A stretch of 64,000 nucleotides of DNA, from the NCBI RefSeq assembly GCF_005049105.1, contig NZ_SUKA01000002.1:124001-188000 (forward strand), read 5' to 3'. The notes under the pieces are model-generated. The model searched no databases, was not told the origin of the DNA, and saw only the letters and a program-made list of their open reading frames with translations. The stretch is from Sphingobacterium alkalisoli. GTDB taxonomy: Bacteria > Bacteroidota > Bacteroidia > Sphingobacteriales > Sphingobacteriaceae. This document shows positions 62,701 through 64,000 of this stretch, one piece after another. The first letter of the stretch is position 1. Each line of letters opens with the position of its first letter. A program made the position numbers and the translations under genes.

Positions 62701-63717
62701 ATGAATGATATCGATGCACATCAAACGATCTTTAAGAAGATGAACCAAGCAAAATATTTGTTTCCTAGTGACTACATGGCAGACCCTTCTGCACACGTTT
62801 TTGATGGGAAAATATATATTTACCCGTCTCACGATTGGGAAAGCGGGATCGCAGAGAACGATAACGGGGATCATTTTGATATGCGGGATTACCATGTTTT
62901 TTCAATGGAGGAAGTGGACGGTGAAGTCGTAGACCATGGTAAAGTCCTGTCCATAGAAGACATTCCTTGGGCTGGCAGGCAATTGTGGGATTCCGATGTC
63001 GCGCACCGGAAAGGGAAATACTATATGTATTTTTCATTGAAGGACAAGACGGACATTTTCCGGCTCGGCGTGGCGGTGAGTAATACGCCTTATGGGCCGT
63101 TTGTGCCACAAAATAACCCCATAAAAGGAAGTTACAGCATAGATCCCTGTGCCTTTGAAGATGATAACGGAACGCATTATCTCTATTTTGGAGGGATATG
63201 GGGAGGGCAGTTACAATTTTATAGAGATAACAAGATGGTAGCCGGGGCGGACGTTCCGCATTTTCATGAAAATGCATTGTCTGCCAAGGTAGCGCGCCTA
63301 TCCGACGATATGTTAGAGTTCGCGGAAGCCCCCCATGAATTAGTTATTTTAGATGAAAATGGGAAGCCCTTAACACAAGGTGATACCGATCGACGTTTCT
63401 TTGAGGCTTCGTGGATGCATAAATATCAAGGCAAATATTATTTTTCATATTCGACAGGTGATACGCACTTACTATGCTATGCTACTGGTGACAATCCTTA
63501 CGGCCCGTTTACTTATCAGGGTGTGATCCTTACTCCCGTCGTCGGATGGACTACCCATCACAGTATAACTGAATATAAAGGTAAATGGTATCTTTTTTAT
63601 CACGACTCCGTGCCTTCAGGTGGTAAAACCTGGCTGCGGAGTATGAAGGTTGTGGAATTGACGTATGATGACAACGGGTTGATAAAGACGATCGAAGGAA
63701 AGGTTCAAAATAAATAA
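62701..63717 (+). CDS. GH43 beta-xylosidase/arabinofuranosidase
   Basis: 338 residues, no signal peptide, so cytosolic. The five-bladed propeller has the GH43 triad: general base D28 (MADPSAHVF), pKa-modulating D148 (SIDPCAF) and general acid E235 (FFEASWMH). It would release xylose or arabinose from imported oligosaccharides. Fourth gene of the cluster, directly after GH10. Confidence 0.92.
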   Translation: MNDIDAHQTIFKKMNQAKYLFPSDYMADPSAHVFDGKIYIYPSHDWESGIAENDNGDHFDMRDYHVFSMEEVDGEVVDHGKVLSIEDIPWAGRQLWDSDVAHRKGKYYMYFSLKDKTDIFRLGVAVSNTPYGPFVPQNNPIKGSYSIDPCAFEDDNGTHYLYFGGIWGGQLQFYRDNKMVAGADVPHFHENALSAKVARLSDDMLEFAEAPHELVILDENGKPLTQGDTDRRFFEASWMHKYQGKYYFSYSTGDTHLLCYATGDNPYGPFTYQGVILTPVVGWTTHHSITEYKGKWYLFYHDSVPSGGKTWLRSMKVVELTYDDNGLIKTIEGKVQNK

Positions 63718-63723
63718 AATACT

Positions 63724-64000
63724 ATGAATAAGATGGTTATTTGTTGTGCTTTTTTAATGGTTTCTTTTCTTGTGTCTGCAGAGGATGGGAGTAAGCTATG
63801 GTTGCGTGGTAAAGCGGTAAGCGCTGAGGTAGCTGCCAAACGACAGATCGTCATCCATTCGGAATCGATAGTCGTAGGGTTAGCTAGTAAAGAGCTCGAG
63901 CAATACTGGGCCGGTTCTTCGGTAGAATTAATTGTTGATAAGAAATTAAAGAAACTTAAAGACGGCTATACCATCAGTTCATCCGGCAGAGGTTTGACAA
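63724..64000 (+). CDS. GH67 alpha-glucuronidase, 5' part (runs off the window)
   Basis: ATG 63724 starts MNKMVICCAFLMVSFLVSAEDGSKLWLRG, a signal peptide followed by the DG-x-LWLR motif with which mature GH67 enzymes begin; then QIVIHSESIVVGLASKELEQYW and KKLKDGYTI. The frame is open to the end of the window (92 codons). GH67 removes glucuronic acid from the non-reducing end of aldouronic acids, complementing GH115. Only the N-terminal domain is visible, so the family call is by pattern and context. Confidence 0.75.
   Translation, partial: MNKMVICCAFLMVSFLVSAEDGSKLWLRGKAVSAEVAAKRQIVIHSESIVVGLASKELEQYWAGSSVELIVDKKLKKLKDGYTISSSGRGLT

Overview
The window reads as a chromosomal segment of a Bacteroidota bacterium, most likely a member of the Sphingobacteriaceae (Sphingobacterium/Pedobacter/Olivibacter-like). 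The evidence is SusC/SusD and other TonB-dependent receptors, DUF6520 and DUF4286 proteins, lipoproteins with acidic residues after the lipid-bearing Cys, and several promoters of the Bacteroidota type (TAnnTTTG at -7). No rRNA, tRNA, CRISPR array, integrase or transposase was found.

Layout. 0-14.4 kb is mostly core genome: a secreted WG-rich protein, an MlaE-MlaF-MlaD lipid-transport operon with an RluA-type pseudouridine synthase, a prolyl-oligopeptidase-like lipoprotein fused operonically to a histidine kinase and response regulator, then greA, a HIT protein, DedA, ppa, a CorC/CNNM transporter and rsmE. 14.4-21.3 kb holds two divergent units: a minus-strand LolD/FtsX-type ABC system whose permease carries a 24-histidine loop, and a plus-strand surface beta-helix lipoprotein plus TonB receptor preceded by a six-unit, 11-bp-phased TTAACA array. 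21.4-33.8 kb is accessory: a transglutaminase-like protein, gene remnants, a hairpin-rich leader, three unrelated minisatellite arrays (21/84 bp, 11 bp and a 21-bp palindromic array), and a TlpA-SusC-SusD cassette that looks more GC-rich than its surroundings, with DUF6520, a shortened MauE/DoxX-like gene and an AraC fragment beside it.

33.8-41.4 kb has an arsR-acr3-phosphoesterase operon, a DinB protein, a membrane-anchored AraC regulator, another TonB receptor and a methyltransferase. 41.5-57.3 kb returns to core functions: aqpZ, dnaX (with a slippery A10 run), rlmB, an HPP protein, a DEAD-box helicase, an amino-acid permease, OmpA, two universal stress proteins, alaS, a TlpA/DUF4369 lipoprotein and an orphan OmpR/PhoB-type regulator with its own 11-bp-phased TTAACA box. 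57.5-64 kb is a glucuronoxylan utilisation cluster: GH115, a GPH-type symporter, GH10, GH43 and the start of a GH67.

The most unusual observations are: the shared Pho-type boxes that link the response regulator to the beta-helix/TonB pair; an S9 peptidase that has lost its catalytic Ser and His while sitting in a two-component operon; an A10 tract in dnaX at which a slip in either direction gives an immediate stop, predicting a short gamma form; and the nested helically phased repeat arrays on both sides of the TlpA-SusC-SusD cassette.
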